A stretch of DNA of 64,000 nt from Candidatus Ulvibacter alkanivorans (GCF_003333325.1 NZ_QOLC01000079.1:1-64000), one strand, 5' to 3'; counted from the stretch's first letter, positions 18,386 through 28,023 are shown. Notes: generated from the letters alone by a model not told the origin. Made by a program: numbers and translations.

Positions 18386-18599
18386 GATGTTATGTTTTTT
18401 CAGAATACAATCAAAAGCTATTCCATTATTTTCTAAGGATGCTATTTGTGTTTAAAATAACTAATGATTTATTGCAATCGTTTTAATTTTTGAATAGTTT
18501 AACTAAAATTGATACTTCCCGAGGTCTTTTATATTTTTTTTATAACTCTATACTGTTTTATATCCTTATTTTAGAGGAGCAAAATATAAACACATAACC

Positions 18600-19421
18600 A
18601 TGAGATTTAAAAAGACCCTTTCCATTATAGCAATGCTAGTATTTGCAATTGCCTGTACAACCACAAATCCGTTCACCGGAAAGCAAACGTTGGCTCTTGT
18701 TCCCAATTCGCAAATTCTACCAATGGCATTTCAGCAATACAATCAATTTCTGTCTGAGAATAAAGTTGTTAGAGGAACTTCGGATGCACGTATGATTCAA
18801 AACGTAGGTCAGAAGATCGCAGCGGCCTCCGAACGTTATTTAACTGCTAATGGATACCCGGGTTATTTAAACGACTATCGTTGGGAATATAACCTTATAG
18901 AAGACCCGGCGGTAAATGCATGGGCTATGCCGGGAGGTAAGATTGTTTTCTATACCGGAATTATGCCAGTCACACAAAATGAAGCAGGTGTTGCCGCGGT
19001 CATGGGACATGAGGTTGCTCACGCGCTAGCAAATCACGGACAACAACGAATGAGCGCTGCCCAACTACAATCATTAGGCGCCGTAGCCGGAAATCTAGCC
19101 TTAGGAAACGATCCTAAAAATCAGCAAATTTTTAATACAGCGTATGGAATAGGAACTCAAGTTGGTGTATTACTGCCTTTTAGTAGAAAACACGAAACAG
19201 AAGCCGATCGCATTGGGTTAACACTTATGGCAATTGCAGGGTACGACCCCATAGTTGCTGCCAATCTATGGCAACGCATGAAACAGCAGGGAGGCGGATC
19301 ACCACCAGAGTTTTTAAGTACACACCCATCAAGTGATACCCGAATTCGCAACATTCAAGCTTGGGCGCCCGAAGCGAAAGCAGAGGCACGTAAGTTTGGT
19401 GTAACAAATTTTAAGAAATAA
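18600..19421 (+). CDS. M48 family metallopeptidase, lipoprotein
   Basis: 273 residues. Lipoprotein signal with Cys19 (VFAIA-C), then TTTNPFTGKQT, the typical opening of BepA/LoiP-like M48 peptidases. The zinc motif HEVAH (137-141) is present, and the third ligand is Glu201 in HETEAD. A C-terminal STHPSSDTRI motif is also typical. It probably acts in outer-membrane protein quality control. No TPR domain is fused. Ends in a strong terminator. Confidence 0.95.
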   Translation: MRFKKTLSIIAMLVFAIACTTTNPFTGKQTLALVPNSQILPMAFQQYNQFLSENKVVRGTSDARMIQNVGQKIAAASERYLTANGYPGYLNDYRWEYNLIEDPAVNAWAMPGGKIVFYTGIMPVTQNEAGVAAVMGHEVAHALANHGQQRMSAAQLQSLGAVAGNLALGNDPKNQQIFNTAYGIGTQVGVLLPFSRKHETEADRIGLTLMAIAGYDPIVAANLWQRMKQQGGGSPPEFLSTHPSSDTRIRNIQAWAPEAKAEARKFGVTNFKK

Positions 19422-19450
19422 GTAAAAGACAAGATATTTGTTTACTTTAG

Positions 19451-19476
19451 AATCCCGCTTTTGGCGGGATTTTTTA
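19451..19476 (+). terminator. Terminator after M48 peptidase
   Basis: AATCCCGC (19451-19458), TTTTG loop, GCGGGATT (19464-19471), T-run. The stem lies upstream of the MFS start at 19495 and supports placing that start downstream of it. Confidence 0.9.
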
Positions 19477-19494
19477 ATAACCAATTTAAAAAAC

Positions 19495-20814
19495 ATGGTC
19501 AACCTTCCTAAAGGCAGTAAGAAATTACTGCATGCTTGGGCTTTTTACGACTGGGCGAATTCGGTGTATAGTCTCGTTATTGCATCTGCAATATTCCCTA
19601 TTTTCTACGGAGCACTAACACTTACCAAAGAGAATGGAAAGATAATAGACGATACGGTTACTTTTCTGGGGATCGATTTTAACAACGACACCTTAATTAG
19701 CTATGTGACAGCTGCCGCTTTTTTGGTGGTTTCGATATTGAGTCCGTTGCTAAGCGGAATCGCGGATTACGTTGGAAACAAAAAAGTGTTTATGAAGTTC
19801 TTCTGTTACTTGGGAGCACTTTCGTGTATTGGTTTGTTTTGGTTTTCGATGGACCATTTGTGGTTTGGGCTCTTGTGCTACTTTTTAGCATTAATAGGAT
19901 TTTGGGCCAGTCTTGTGTTTTACAATTCTTACCTACCAGATATTGCCTTTCCCGAACAACAAGACCGCATAAGTGCCAAGGGATATTCTCTAGGCTATAT
20001 TGGTAGTGTGATATTACTGCTGGTGTGTCTGGCAATGATCCTTATGCATGAAACTTTCGGTTTTGAAGACGAAGGGCTCCCCACGCGATTGTCTTTTGTC
20101 CTTACCGGCCTGTGGTGGATCGGGTTTAGTCAATATACCTATTATTACCTTCCGAAGGGAAATAAAAAAGCAACATTTACGAGAAACTTATTGTTCAATG
20201 GTTTTAAAGAACTACGAACGATATGGCGAAGCTTAAAGGATAACATCCAATTAAAACGATATCTTCTCGCGTTCTTTGTCTACAGCATGGCTGTACAAAC
20301 CATAATGTTGGTAGCCACGTATTTTGGAATCGAGGAATTAGAGTGGGGGGATACCGATGCTACCACCGGACTCATAGTAAGTATATTGCTTATTCAATTG
20401 GTTGCAGTGGTAGGAGCTATGCTAACGTCTCGTTCTTCTGCTCGCTTCGGAAATATTCCTACACTCATTGTACTAAACTTGATCTGGATCGGAATCTGCG
20501 TATACGCTTATACCATCACGACACCCGTACAATTTTATGCGACCGCCTCGGTAGTAGGTTTGGTCATGGGAGGAATACAGTCATTATCAAGATCTACCTA
20601 TTCAAAACTTATTCCCGAGAACGCTATAGACACAGCTTCCTACTTTAGTTTTTATGATGTTTCTGAAAAAATCGGGATCGTAATTGGGATGTTTAGTTAC
20701 GGTTATGTCGCTCAATTGACCGGAAGCATACGTTATGCTATTTTATTTTTTATTCTATTCTTTATCGTGGGCGTCATTTTGTTAGTAAGGGTCCCTCGAA
20801 ATTCTATCAAATAG
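19495..20814 (+). CDS. MFS transporter, UMF1/Atg22-like family
   Basis: 439 residues from ATG 19495. An earlier in-frame ATG at 19438 lies upstream of the terminator hairpin and would make translation run through it, so it is rejected. About 12 hydrophobic segments. The N-terminal WAFYDWANSVYSLV is the signature of the UMF1 family, related to yeast vacuolar amino-acid effluxer Atg22. The MGGIQSLSRSTYSKLIPE loop is also family-typical. It is an inner-membrane exporter or importer of unidentified small solutes. Confidence 0.9.
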   Translation: MVNLPKGSKKLLHAWAFYDWANSVYSLVIASAIFPIFYGALTLTKENGKIIDDTVTFLGIDFNNDTLISYVTAAAFLVVSILSPLLSGIADYVGNKKVFMKFFCYLGALSCIGLFWFSMDHLWFGLLCYFLALIGFWASLVFYNSYLPDIAFPEQQDRISAKGYSLGYIGSVILLLVCLAMILMHETFGFEDEGLPTRLSFVLTGLWWIGFSQYTYYYLPKGNKKATFTRNLLFNGFKELRTIWRSLKDNIQLKRYLLAFFVYSMAVQTIMLVATYFGIEELEWGDTDATTGLIVSILLIQLVAVVGAMLTSRSSARFGNIPTLIVLNLIWIGICVYAYTITTPVQFYATASVVGLVMGGIQSLSRSTYSKLIPENAIDTASYFSFYDVSEKIGIVIGMFSYGYVAQLTGSIRYAILFFILFFIVGVILLVRVPRNSIK

Positions 20815-20826
20815 ACAATTTTTACT

Positions 20827-20834
20827 TATGTTTG
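20827..20834 (+). promoter_or_regulatory. -7 box before the repeat lipoprotein
   Basis: TATGTTTG matches TAnnTTTG. It covers an in-frame ATG at 20828, so that ATG cannot be the start, and the ATG at 20864 is preferred. Confidence 0.45.
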
Positions 20835-20863
20835 CGTTTAATACCAAAGAAAACTTACTACTT

Positions 20864-22264
20864 ATGAAACAATTGCGACGTTTAAGCTGGGTCCTACTAG
20901 CATTTTTGGCCGTCATTACGACTTCATGCGATAACGAACCATTAGAAGGAGAATTTCAAACCGAACCGGATAACAATGCCGGTGAAGGACAATTTGTCGC
21001 CACCATAGAAGGAGAGTCATTTACCGCTAGTGCAGTTGAGGCGGTATTGTATGCAGACAATGTGTTCGCTATCGAAGCTGTGAACGAATCGAATGAATTT
21101 ATTTCGATCGTTGTGGAAAATGCCGGTGAAGGAATGTTCGATCTATTAACAAATGGAAATAACTTAAATGGTGCTGCGTACGTAAATGCGAACGAATCAC
21201 CTTTTCCGTATGTCACTATAGGCGATTTTGGCGGTAGTGGATCGCTCGCCATATCAAGCTTAGACACAGAAGCGCTAGAAGTTTCAGGTACTTTCAACTT
21301 TGTTGGAGGACGTATCGCCTTTGATCTTGAAGGTAATCCCGTATTGGATGAGAATGGTGATCCGGTGATCGATCTAATTAATATTACCGCAGGTGCTTTT
21401 AACAGTATTGCATTTACTATTTCTGAAGAAAATGGTGGTGACGGTGGAACCGTAGGAAGTGATGGAGATTTCTTCGCCAATGTAGATGGCGTAGAATTTG
21501 TCGATACTTCGGTACAAGTAACAAAGAACACGGTAGGAGGTATCTCCATGCTAAATATTATGGCAGTAAGCGATATAGGAGGAAGTATACGAATCGACAT
21601 TCCGGAATATCAAGGGATTGGAACTTTCCCGTTACAACCAATTTCAGATGGTACCGAACTCATAGGAGTTTATAAGTCGGGACCTGGTGCCGATAATTTT
21701 AATTCAGATCCGGGTAGTATTACCATTACCAAGCTTGATCTAGAGTCAGGTTTGATCGAAGGCACATTCCAGTTTACGGCAGTCGATCCATTCGATCCTG
21801 CAGCAACTCCATTCGAGATCACAGATGGTACTTTTTCTGTTTCATTTGAAGGAAACGCAGAAGCCAGTGGTGTGACCAATACGTTTAATGCCGATGTTGA
21901 CGGAGTGACTTTAGACCCACAATTTATGAGTACCGATATATTGCCATTAGATGAATCTACCGTGCGTATAACCGGTCTTAATACCTCCACAGTTGGATCC
22001 TTGACTATTTTCTTCCCATCTGAGATCGAAGTAGGTATTTATGAATTCACCGAGACACAGGTTGAAGGTGCTCCTACAGCGACTTACTCGCCGGATGGCA
22101 GCGGAACAGTTTTTAGTTCGGTATCGGGTACACTAACGGTCACATTTTCAAATCCGGAAACCGGTGCTATTGACGGTACTTTTGAGTTTTCTGCTGAAGA
22201 CAACTCCGGCCAGAATAATACAGTTTACGAAATAACCAACGGAACCTTTTCCATAGTGTTATAA
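20864..22264 (+). CDS. Lipoprotein with three tandem beta-rich repeats (DUF6252-like)
   Basis: 466 residues from ATG 20864, which gives a proper lipoprotein signal (LAFLAVITTS-C, then DNEPLEG). Three repeats each begin with an F-x-A-x-[IV]-[DE]-G pattern: GQFVATIEGESF, GDFFANVDGVEF and NTFNADVDGVTL, about 150-160 residues apart. Each ends with a GTFxF strand (VSGTFNFVGG, IEGTFQFTA, IDGTFEFSA). This is the DUF6252 layout found singly or in tandem in flavobacterial lipoproteins. The protein is strongly acidic. No catalytic motif is visible, and a surface ligand-binding role is only a guess. Confidence 0.82.
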   Translation: MKQLRRLSWVLLAFLAVITTSCDNEPLEGEFQTEPDNNAGEGQFVATIEGESFTASAVEAVLYADNVFAIEAVNESNEFISIVVENAGEGMFDLLTNGNNLNGAAYVNANESPFPYVTIGDFGGSGSLAISSLDTEALEVSGTFNFVGGRIAFDLEGNPVLDENGDPVIDLINITAGAFNSIAFTISEENGGDGGTVGSDGDFFANVDGVEFVDTSVQVTKNTVGGISMLNIMAVSDIGGSIRIDIPEYQGIGTFPLQPISDGTELIGVYKSGPGADNFNSDPGSITITKLDLESGLIEGTFQFTAVDPFDPAATPFEITDGTFSVSFEGNAEASGVTNTFNADVDGVTLDPQFMSTDILPLDESTVRITGLNTSTVGSLTIFFPSEIEVGIYEFTETQVEGAPTATYSPDGSGTVFSSVSGTLTVTFSNPETGAIDGTFEFSAEDNSGQNNTVYEITNGTFSIVL

Positions 22265-22280
22265 CATTGAATAGAATAAT

Positions 22281-22308
22281 AAAAAAGCGGCCTAGAGCCG
22301 CTTTTTTT
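22281..22308. terminator. Bidirectional terminator between convergent genes
   Basis: AGCGGC (22286-22291), CTAGA loop, GCCGCT, flanked by A6 and T7, serving the repeat lipoprotein rightward and the GIN-domain gene leftward. Confidence 0.9.
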
Positions 22309-22328
22309 ATTTAATTAAATATATGTGT

Positions 22329-23066
22329 TTACATTGATTTAATGCTTCCTGACCCATATACCTTGGTATCACTCTTTGTCGGATTTCCGGCATAGCGAAC
22401 ATCTCCCGAGCCGCTAATACGTGCTTGGATACTTTGTTTTGTGGTGAATTTGGCAGAACCAGAACCCGTAATGTTTACTTCAGTATGTTGTGCTACGAGA
22501 TTAGTACCTTCGAAGTCTCCGGAGCCGCTAATTTTAATACTTAGATCGTTAGTACTACCACTAAGCATCAAATCTCCAGATCCTGTTACTTTTACCTGTA
22601 AACTATTGCTTTCTATTGGCAAGGTCAGATCTCCGGATCCTGTCACCCGAGTCTCAAAAGTGTCGCTCTTTACAGTATCTTTAGATACAAGGTCACCAGA
22701 ACCTACTAAGGCGACTGCGGAAAGGTCCTCAAATGGAATTGTAACAAGAATGTCATTATTGGAGGTAATACTAATGCCTTTCTTTAGCTTTACGGTAAGT
22801 TCATTCCCGTCGGTTTCGATCACGATGTATTCATGGAGGTTATCGTCTGCTATTACGGTTATGGATCCTTCCGCACCTCGTTCTAGTACAAAGTCCATCG
22901 GGCCAACAGCTTTAACAATGTCATAAGTACCGGTTGCCACAGTTTTTGTAGTTACGGTTCCATTTCCTTTTACTTTTTTGTTCTTCCATTGTGCTAGGGT
23001 GGTTGGAGCCACAAACAATACAATAAGCGCTGTACAAATAAATGTTTTACGAATTTTCATAATCAA
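22329..23066 (-). CDS. Head GIN domain (DUF2807) beta-helix protein, exported
   Basis: 245 residues (245 from M1; the third codon is another ATG, 23060). Signal peptide ending TTLAQ. Residues about 35-240 are a GIN/DUF2807 domain with a regular GSGD turn motif repeated about seven times (ALVGSGDLV, VTGSGDLTL, VTGSGDLML, ISGSGDF, ITGSGSAKF, ISGSGDVRY, VYGSGSIK), as expected of a right-handed beta-helix. Last gene of the ECF sigma operon. It is likely a periplasmic or surface protein and a target or reporter of that stress response. Confidence 0.9.
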   Translation of the reverse strand: MIMKIRKTFICTALIVLFVAPTTLAQWKNKKVKGNGTVTTKTVATGTYDIVKAVGPMDFVLERGAEGSITVIADDNLHEYIVIETDGNELTVKLKKGISITSNNDILVTIPFEDLSAVALVGSGDLVSKDTVKSDTFETRVTGSGDLTLPIESNSLQVKVTGSGDLMLSGSTNDLSIKISGSGDFEGTNLVAQHTEVNITGSGSAKFTTKQSIQARISGSGDVRYAGNPTKSDTKVYGSGSIKSM

Positions 23067-23075
23067 AATTTTTGG

Positions 23076-24161
23076 TTACAATTTAGTCAGACTTACACTG
23101 CCATAACTCGAATTGATGTTTAGATTGTTCCCGGAGTTACGAATGTTGTGATAGCCTTGATAATTTTTACTGGTGTATCCTTTATCACTGTTGGTTACCG
23201 TTACATCGTTTTCTCCTTTAAAGTTGGCAAAAGACAGTTTGATTATAAAATCGAAACTGTACCCTGCCTCATAACCCAATTTTACAGCCGTATAGTCGCT
23301 TTTTATTGTCACGTCATTGGCAGTGCTCGCCACCTTATTTATAACAATAGAGCCATAATCGGTGTTCAAGTTTAGAGAACCGGTAACTGTTCCTATACGG
23401 TTGGGGATATAATCACCTCTTCCCACTAAATTTCCAACCTTATCGATTGCTATTTTTCCGTAGTCATTATTATAATTTAGGTTGTTAACTTCACCAATTT
23501 TTGAATCGGTATAATCGGCAGCAAGTTCTAGATCATCGATCTTCTCTAGGCTAAATCCACTATAATCGGCCTTAATCGTACCACTTTTCATATAAGCGAT
23601 GGTGGAATTTTGTGTATAGTCGAAGGATAGTAAATTATTATCAGCCAACAATTCACCGATAATGAGTTGACCATAATCACAATTAATCTTCGCATTTCCT
23701 TCTAGTCTATTAAGGTTGATTGCTCCATAATCGTTGTCAAGATCGACCGTATTGGTCACCGGGAGCTTAATGCGATAGTGAATACTCATGGAAACCGAAT
23801 TCTTCTTACTGTTCCAAATCTTCCATGAATTCTTAGTGTCGTCGAAAATAGTTTTGGCGGTTACCAGCGAAGCGTTCGCTGTAAACTCAACAGTTATTTC
23901 ATCAAGTTTTTGTTGCACTTTTTCTTCGTCGTCACCATTGGTAGTTATGGTGACTTCAATAACGGTTCGGTTTTCGTTCCATGTAACGATATCTATGTTT
24001 CCATACGAATTGTCGACCCGTAAACCGGCATTGGCATTTACCTTGTATTCTTTATTGATTTTTTTCTCCTTGGTGTATTTGCCCTTCGGTTCACCATTAT
24101 GGGCCAAAACAATTCCCGGCACAAAAAATAGGAGTAGCAGTGTTTTAGATAGTAATTTCAT
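23076..24161 (-). CDS. Exported DUF4097-like beta-helix protein
   Basis: 361 residues, signal peptide ending GIVLAH. The first 130 residues contain RVDNSYGNIDIVTWNENRTVIEVTITTNGD, the opening of DUF4097-type adhesin-like proteins. The rest is made of short strands separated by DYG or DYT turns (LDNDYGAINL, INCDYGQLII, NYNNDYGKIAI, NTDYGSIVI, KSDYTAVKL), a probable beta-helix. It overlaps the anti-sigma gene by 17 nt and precedes the GIN gene by 9 nt, so all are one transcript. Confidence 0.87.
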   Translation of the reverse strand: MKLLSKTLLLLFFVPGIVLAHNGEPKGKYTKEKKINKEYKVNANAGLRVDNSYGNIDIVTWNENRTVIEVTITTNGDDEEKVQQKLDEITVEFTANASLVTAKTIFDDTKNSWKIWNSKKNSVSMSIHYRIKLPVTNTVDLDNDYGAINLNRLEGNAKINCDYGQLIIGELLADNNLLSFDYTQNSTIAYMKSGTIKADYSGFSLEKIDDLELAADYTDSKIGEVNNLNYNNDYGKIAIDKVGNLVGRGDYIPNRIGTVTGSLNLNTDYGSIVINKVASTANDVTIKSDYTAVKLGYEAGYSFDFIIKLSFANFKGENDVTVTNSDKGYTSKNYQGYHNIRNSGNNLNINSSYGSVSLTKL

Positions 24162-24690
24162 CTCGATTTGTTTTAAGTGATTTAATTTCTTCCATAGTTT
24201 GAATTACGTGTTGTAATAGTTCGATCCGGCTCTGGAAGTTAGAGATCATGGCATAGACAACGCGTTTGTCATTACCACTTTCTACCAGATCTAATTTTAG
24301 AGCATCATACTCTGTTTCAAGAATTGCAAGCTGTTCTAGTGCATCTTCAACCAATACTTTGGTGTCTTCTGCTTCCAAACTTTTTAAGGTTGCCAATTCT
24401 TCATTAATGGTTGTTACAAAAAACGATTGGGTCTTTTCCATCTCGGGTGAAACACTTGCTAGGTCACCTTGTGCTGCTTCCGAAGTAAAGAAAGTAAACC
24501 CAAAGAACAACAATACGGCTATCGATGCAGCAATTGAAAGTGGTTTCTTCCAAGCTATTTTTATGCTGCGAGCCTCTTGCGTTTGCTGTAACTTTTGCAT
24601 AAAGCGATGTTCATGTCCGGAAGGTGTTTCATGTATATCGAAACAACCTTCTTGCTCTTTAAAGAATATGTCTAATTCGTCTTTCATCAT
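24145..24690 (-). CDS. Putative membrane anti-sigma factor
   Basis: 181 residues. A cytoplasmic acidic N-terminus (DELDIFFKEQEGCFDIHE) is followed by one transmembrane helix at about 47-68 (PLSIAASIAVLLFFGFTFFT) and a periplasmic helical part of about 110 residues. It has no zinc-binding anti-sigma signature. The order sigma, one-pass membrane protein, exported proteins is the usual arrangement for an anti-sigma factor, and the role is inferred from that. The next codon is also ATG, so the protein may start one residue later. Confidence 0.75.
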   Translation of the reverse strand: MMKDELDIFFKEQEGCFDIHETPSGHEHRFMQKLQQTQEARSIKIAWKKPLSIAASIAVLLFFGFTFFTSEAAQGDLASVSPEMEKTQSFFVTTINEELATLKSLEAEDTKVLVEDALEQLAILETEYDALKLDLVESGNDKRVVYAMISNFQSRIELLQHVIQTMEEIKSLKTNRDEITI

Positions 24691-24709
24691 TTTATTTTCT
24701 AAGCATCTT

Positions 24710-25261
24710 TTACGATGCGATCGCTAATTTCTTTCGTAAACTCTCTTTTGCTCTGGAGATCATCGTGCGACAGTTCCCATAACTAATTTGTAGGATCTCA
24801 CAGATCTCTTCGTAATCAAATCCTTCAATATAATGCAGGGTTAAGATCTGCCGATAACTTTCTTGTAATTCATCCATTCGACTTAGCACAGCACTTGTGC
24901 GTAGATCGGAACACTCTGATAGGTCAACACCACTTATCTCCTCGGGCGATTCCTCTAGCAAAGTTTCATCGATGGCAACATAGCGCTGTGATTTCTTATA
25001 GATCGAAATGCTATTGTTCACTACAATTCGTTTTAGCCAAGCACCGAATGTTGCATCGCCTTTAAAGCTGTCGAGTTTGCTAAAAGCCGCGATAAATGAT
25101 TCCTGCATAACGTCTTCAGCCTCGGCCGTATCTTTAACAATGCGATATGCCACATTGTACATAGCCTTTTGATACCGGTTGTATACCTCCAGTTGCGCCA
25201 GTCTATTTCCTTTTTTGCAAAGAACGAGTAATGGTTCGATTGTATGTTGGCCTAGTTCCAA
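24710..25261 (-). CDS. ECF-type RNA polymerase sigma factor
   Basis: 183 residues. Region 2 spans about 20-90 (YRIVKDTAEAEDVMQESFIAAF is the core-binding helix, FGAWLKRIVVNNSI the -10 recognition part). Region 4 spans about 125-180 with SYRQILTLHYIEGFDY and a helix-turn-helix YEEICEILQISYGNCRTMISRAKE. No region 1.1 or 3. First gene of a four-gene leftward operon with the anti-sigma and two beta-helix surface proteins, so it probably controls an envelope response and likely its own operon. Confidence 0.95.
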   Translation of the reverse strand: MELGQHTIEPLLVLCKKGNRLAQLEVYNRYQKAMYNVAYRIVKDTAEAEDVMQESFIAAFSKLDSFKGDATFGAWLKRIVVNNSISIYKKSQRYVAIDETLLEESPEEISGVDLSECSDLRTSAVLSRMDELQESYRQILTLHYIEGFDYEEICEILQISYGNCRTMISRAKESLRKKLAIAS

Positions 25262-25282
25262 ACAGCTGTTGTTTAGTATAAA

Positions 25283-25307
25283 GATAGGGGAAGTCTCGAA
25301 TTGTTAC
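25283..25307 (-). promoter_or_regulatory. Possible ECF-type promoter of the sigma operon
   Basis: On the minus strand GTAAC is followed after 16 bases by TATC, 22 bases upstream of the sigma gene ATG. AAC-containing -35 elements are typical of ECF promoters, so this fits autoregulation. The overlap with a possible housekeeping -7 (TATCTTTA) leaves it uncertain. Confidence 0.35.
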
Positions 25308-25488
25308 ACCTAAGACAAAATTTCTTTTGTATTGCTTCGGAAAGGGCTGTCATGGTAGTCCACAGTATCATCTTAATTATAAAGGAAGGCTGGCATAACA
25401 ATTGAATGAATAGCGTGGATATACGACTGAAGCTTCCGTAAATCGTTGGCTTTCAGAAAATATTATAAAAAAATTAATAATCATAATG

Positions 25489-25519
25489 CATTGTGCACCG
25501 TACCTTTGGTGACACAATG
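25489..25519 (+). promoter_or_regulatory. lon promoter -7 box inside an 11-bp-arm dyad
   Basis: TACCTTTG (25501-25508) fits TAnnTTTG. It sits inside an inverted repeat: CATTGTG-CACC (25489-25499) and GGTG-a-CACAATG (25508-25519), all 11 bases pairing with one bulged A. Because the transcript should begin near 25514, most of the dyad is not transcribed, so a protein-binding operator is likelier than an RNA hairpin. ATG at 25534. Confidence 0.55.
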
Positions 25520-25533
25520 GCGTAAACTTATAT

Positions 25534-27984
25534 ATGGCACGATCAAAAATAACTTCAATAGACAGTTTGTCACTGCAGGAATTAAAGGAAGAAGCAGAAT
25601 TAATTCCTTTAATGTCTGCCGAAGATGAGGATGAAATGGAACGCGAGGAACTTCCCGAAGTTCTACCTATTCTTCCACTTCGCAATACCGTCCTTTTCCC
25701 GGGTGTTGTAATCCCGATTACAGCCGGACGTGACAAATCGATCAAACTGATTAATGAAACTAACAAAGGAAATAAGACCATAGGCGTCGTTTCCCAAAAA
25801 GAAGAGGCCGAAGAAGAGCCTAATAGCAAAGACATCAATACCATTGGAACGGTTGCTAAGATCTTACGGGTTTTAAAAATGCCCGATGGGAACACAACCG
25901 TCATCATTCAAGGGAAAAAACGATTTGAAGTTGCAGAAGTGATCACCAACGATCCTTATATGACTGCAACAGTACGGGGCGTTTCCGAAGCGAGACCCGC
26001 CAAAGAGAATCAAGAGTTCAATACCATCATCGATTCGATAAAAGAACTGGCCTTAGAGATCATTAAGGACAGCCCCAATATTCCTTCGGAAGCAGCTTTT
26101 GCCATAAAGAACATTGAAAGTAATTCGTTTTTGGTGAATTTCGTTTCTTCCAACCTAAATATTTCTGTAGAAGAAAAACAGAAGCTTTTAGAGATCAACG
26201 ACCTTAAGGACCGCGCTCTGGAAACATTGCGCTTTATGAATATTGAACGACAAAAATTGTCGCTGCGTAATGACATCCAATCTAAGGTTCAAAGCGATAT
26301 TAACCAACAACAGCGTGAGTATTTTTTAAATCAGCAGTTAAAGACCATTCAAGAGGAATTGGGTGGTTCTTCTTCCGAAGAAGAGATCGAAGAAATGCGT
26401 GTTCGTTCTAAGAAGAAAAAGTGGAACGAGACAGTAGATAAGCACTTTAACAAAGAGTTATCTAAACTACAACGTATGAATCCGCAGGTCGCCGAGTACA
26501 GCATTCAGCGTAATTACTTAGATCTGGTGTTAGAATTACCTTGGGGTGAATACAGCAAAGATAAGTTCGATCTAAAACGGGCAAGAAAAATATTAGATCG
26601 CGATCACTACGGCTTGGACGATGTAAAAAAACGCATCATCGAATATTTGGCCGTGTTAAAATTGCGAAACGATATGAAATCGCCAATTTTGTGTCTATAC
26701 GGACCTCCGGGAGTGGGGAAGACCTCGCTGGGAAAATCGGTAGCCGAAGCACTTGGACGCGAATATGTGCGCATGTCGTTAGGTGGATTGCGCGATGAAG
26801 CCGAAATTCGGGGACATCGAAAAACCTATATTGGCGCCATGCCCGGACGAATTATTAAGAATTTAAAGAAAGCCGGAACGAGCAATCCTGTGTTCGTGTT
26901 GGACGAGATCGATAAACTATCGGTGGGAAGTCAAGGCGACCCGTCTTCAGCAATGTTAGAGGTGCTGGATCCGGAACAGAATAGCGCTTTTTATGATAAC
27001 TTCTTAGAATTAGGGTATGACCTTTCTAAGGTAATGTTCATAGCTACATCTAATAGTTTAAGTACCATCCAGCCTGCTCTAAAAGATCGAATGGAGATCA
27101 TACGTGTTTCCGGATATACCATTGAAGAGAAGGTAGAGATCGCGAAACGCCATTTACTTCCGAAGCAATTAAAAGAACATGGACTCACCAAGGACGATCT
27201 AAAGATCGCCAAACCACAATTAGAGAAGATCGTAGAAGGCTATACGCGAGAAAGTGGTGTTCGTAGCTTAGAAAAACAGATCGCAAAAATGGTGCGATAT
27301 GCTGCGATGAAGATCGCAATGGAGGAGGAGTACACTAAAAAGGTGACCAACGACATTATTATTGAAGCCTTGGGTGCTCCAAAAATGGAACGCAACAAAT
27401 ATGAGAATAACGACGTAGCCGGAGTGGTAACCGGGCTCGCTTGGACACGTGTAGGCGGTGATATCTTATTTATCGAGTCTACTTTATCTAAGGGAAAAGG
27501 AAATCTTACGATGACCGGTAACTTGGGTAAGGTCATGAAGGAATCGGCCACCATCGCATTAGAATACATAAAATCGAATGCCGATAAGTTAGGCATCGAC
27601 GGCGATGTATTCGAAAAGTACAACATTCACATTCACGTTCCTGAAGGAGCGACACCTAAGGATGGACCTAGTGCAGGAATCACCATGCTAACCTCCTTGG
27701 TTTCTCTGTTCACCCAACGCAAGGTCAAGAAAAGCATTGCTATGACAGGGGAGATCACGCTGCGAGGGAAAGTACTTCCTGTAGGTGGGATCAAGGAAAA
27801 GATATTGGCGGCAAAAAGAGCTCGTATTAAAGAGATCTTGTTATGTGAAGACAACAAACGGGATATCGATGAGATCAAACCGGAATACCTACAAGGACTT
27901 AAGTTTCACTATGTAAAGGAGATGAGCGATGTGTTAGAATTGGCCTTGACCAAAGAAAAGGTGAAAAATCCGAAACAGTTATAG
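25534..27984 (+). CDS. lon: ATP-dependent protease Lon
   Basis: 816 residues, full length. The N-terminal LAN substrate-binding domain begins around 45 ([18 protein letters not shown]), with a charged coiled coil to about 330. The AAA+ module has Walker [10 protein letters not shown] with Lys396 and Walker [10 protein letters not shown]. The protease domain has the Ser-Lys dyad Ser713 (DGPSAG) and Lys756 (GGIKEK). It degrades damaged and regulatory proteins. It stands alone, divergent from the ECF operon, with an operator-like dyad over its promoter. Confidence 0.98.
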   Translation: MARSKITSIDSLSLQELKEEAELIPLMSAEDEDEMEREELPEVLPILPLRNTVLFPGVVIPITAGRDKSIKLINETNKGNKTIGVVSQKEEAEEEPNSKDINTIGTVAKILRVLKMPDGNTTVIIQGKKRFEVAEVITNDPYMTATVRGVSEARPAKENQEFNTIIDSIKELALEIIKDSPNIPSEAAFAIKNIESNSFLVNFVSSNLNISVEEKQKLLEINDLKDRALETLRFMNIERQKLSLRNDIQSKVQSDINQQQREYFLNQQLKTIQEELGGSSSEEEIEEMRVRSKKKKWNETVDKHFNKELSKLQRMNPQVAEYSIQRNYLDLVLELPWGEYSKDKFDLKRARKILDRDHYGLDDVKKRIIEYLAVLKLRNDMKSPILCLYGPPGVGKTSLGKSVAEALGREYVRMSLGGLRDEAEIRGHRKTYIGAMPGRIIKNLKKAGTSNPVFVLDEIDKLSVGSQGDPSSAMLEVLDPEQNSAFYDNFLELGYDLSKVMFIATSNSLSTIQPALKDRMEIIRVSGYTIEEKVEIAKRHLLPKQLKEHGLTKDDLKIAKPQLEKIVEGYTRESGVRSLEKQIAKMVRYAAMKIAMEEEYTKKVTNDIIIEALGAPKMERNKYENNDVAGVVTGLAWTRVGGDILFIESTLSKGKGNLTMTGNLGKVMKESATIALEYIKSNADKLGIDGDVFEKYNIHIHVPEGATPKDGPSAGITMLTSLVSLFTQRKVKKSIAMTGEITLRGKVLPVGGIKEKILAAKRARIKEILLCEDNKRDIDEIKPEYLQGLKFHYVKEMSDVLELALTKEKVKNPKQL

Positions 27985-27996
27985 AACACCAATAAA

Positions 27997-28023
27997 ACCC
28001 CTTGCCTTATTTGGTAAGGGGTT
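27997..28023 (+). terminator. Hairpin after lon
   Basis: AACCCCTT plus GCC pairs with GGT plus AAGGGGTT, an 11-bp stem with one G-U and a TTATT loop. It has no strong T-run, so it is a weak terminator or an mRNA 3'-end stabiliser. Confidence 0.6.

Noticed and set aside
20956-21600. 214-residue antisense ORF
   Set aside because: Opposite to the repeat lipoprotein; low-complexity Ser/Pro composition mirrors the sense codons, with no start signal.
22441-22926. 161-residue ORF on the plus strand
   Set aside because: Shadow of the GSGD repeats of the GIN-domain gene; the repetitive PEP/SPDP pattern comes from them.
25377-25907. 176-residue leftward ORF over the lon promoter
   Set aside because: Covers the lon start region and the operator dyad; Ser-rich without a recognisable fold.
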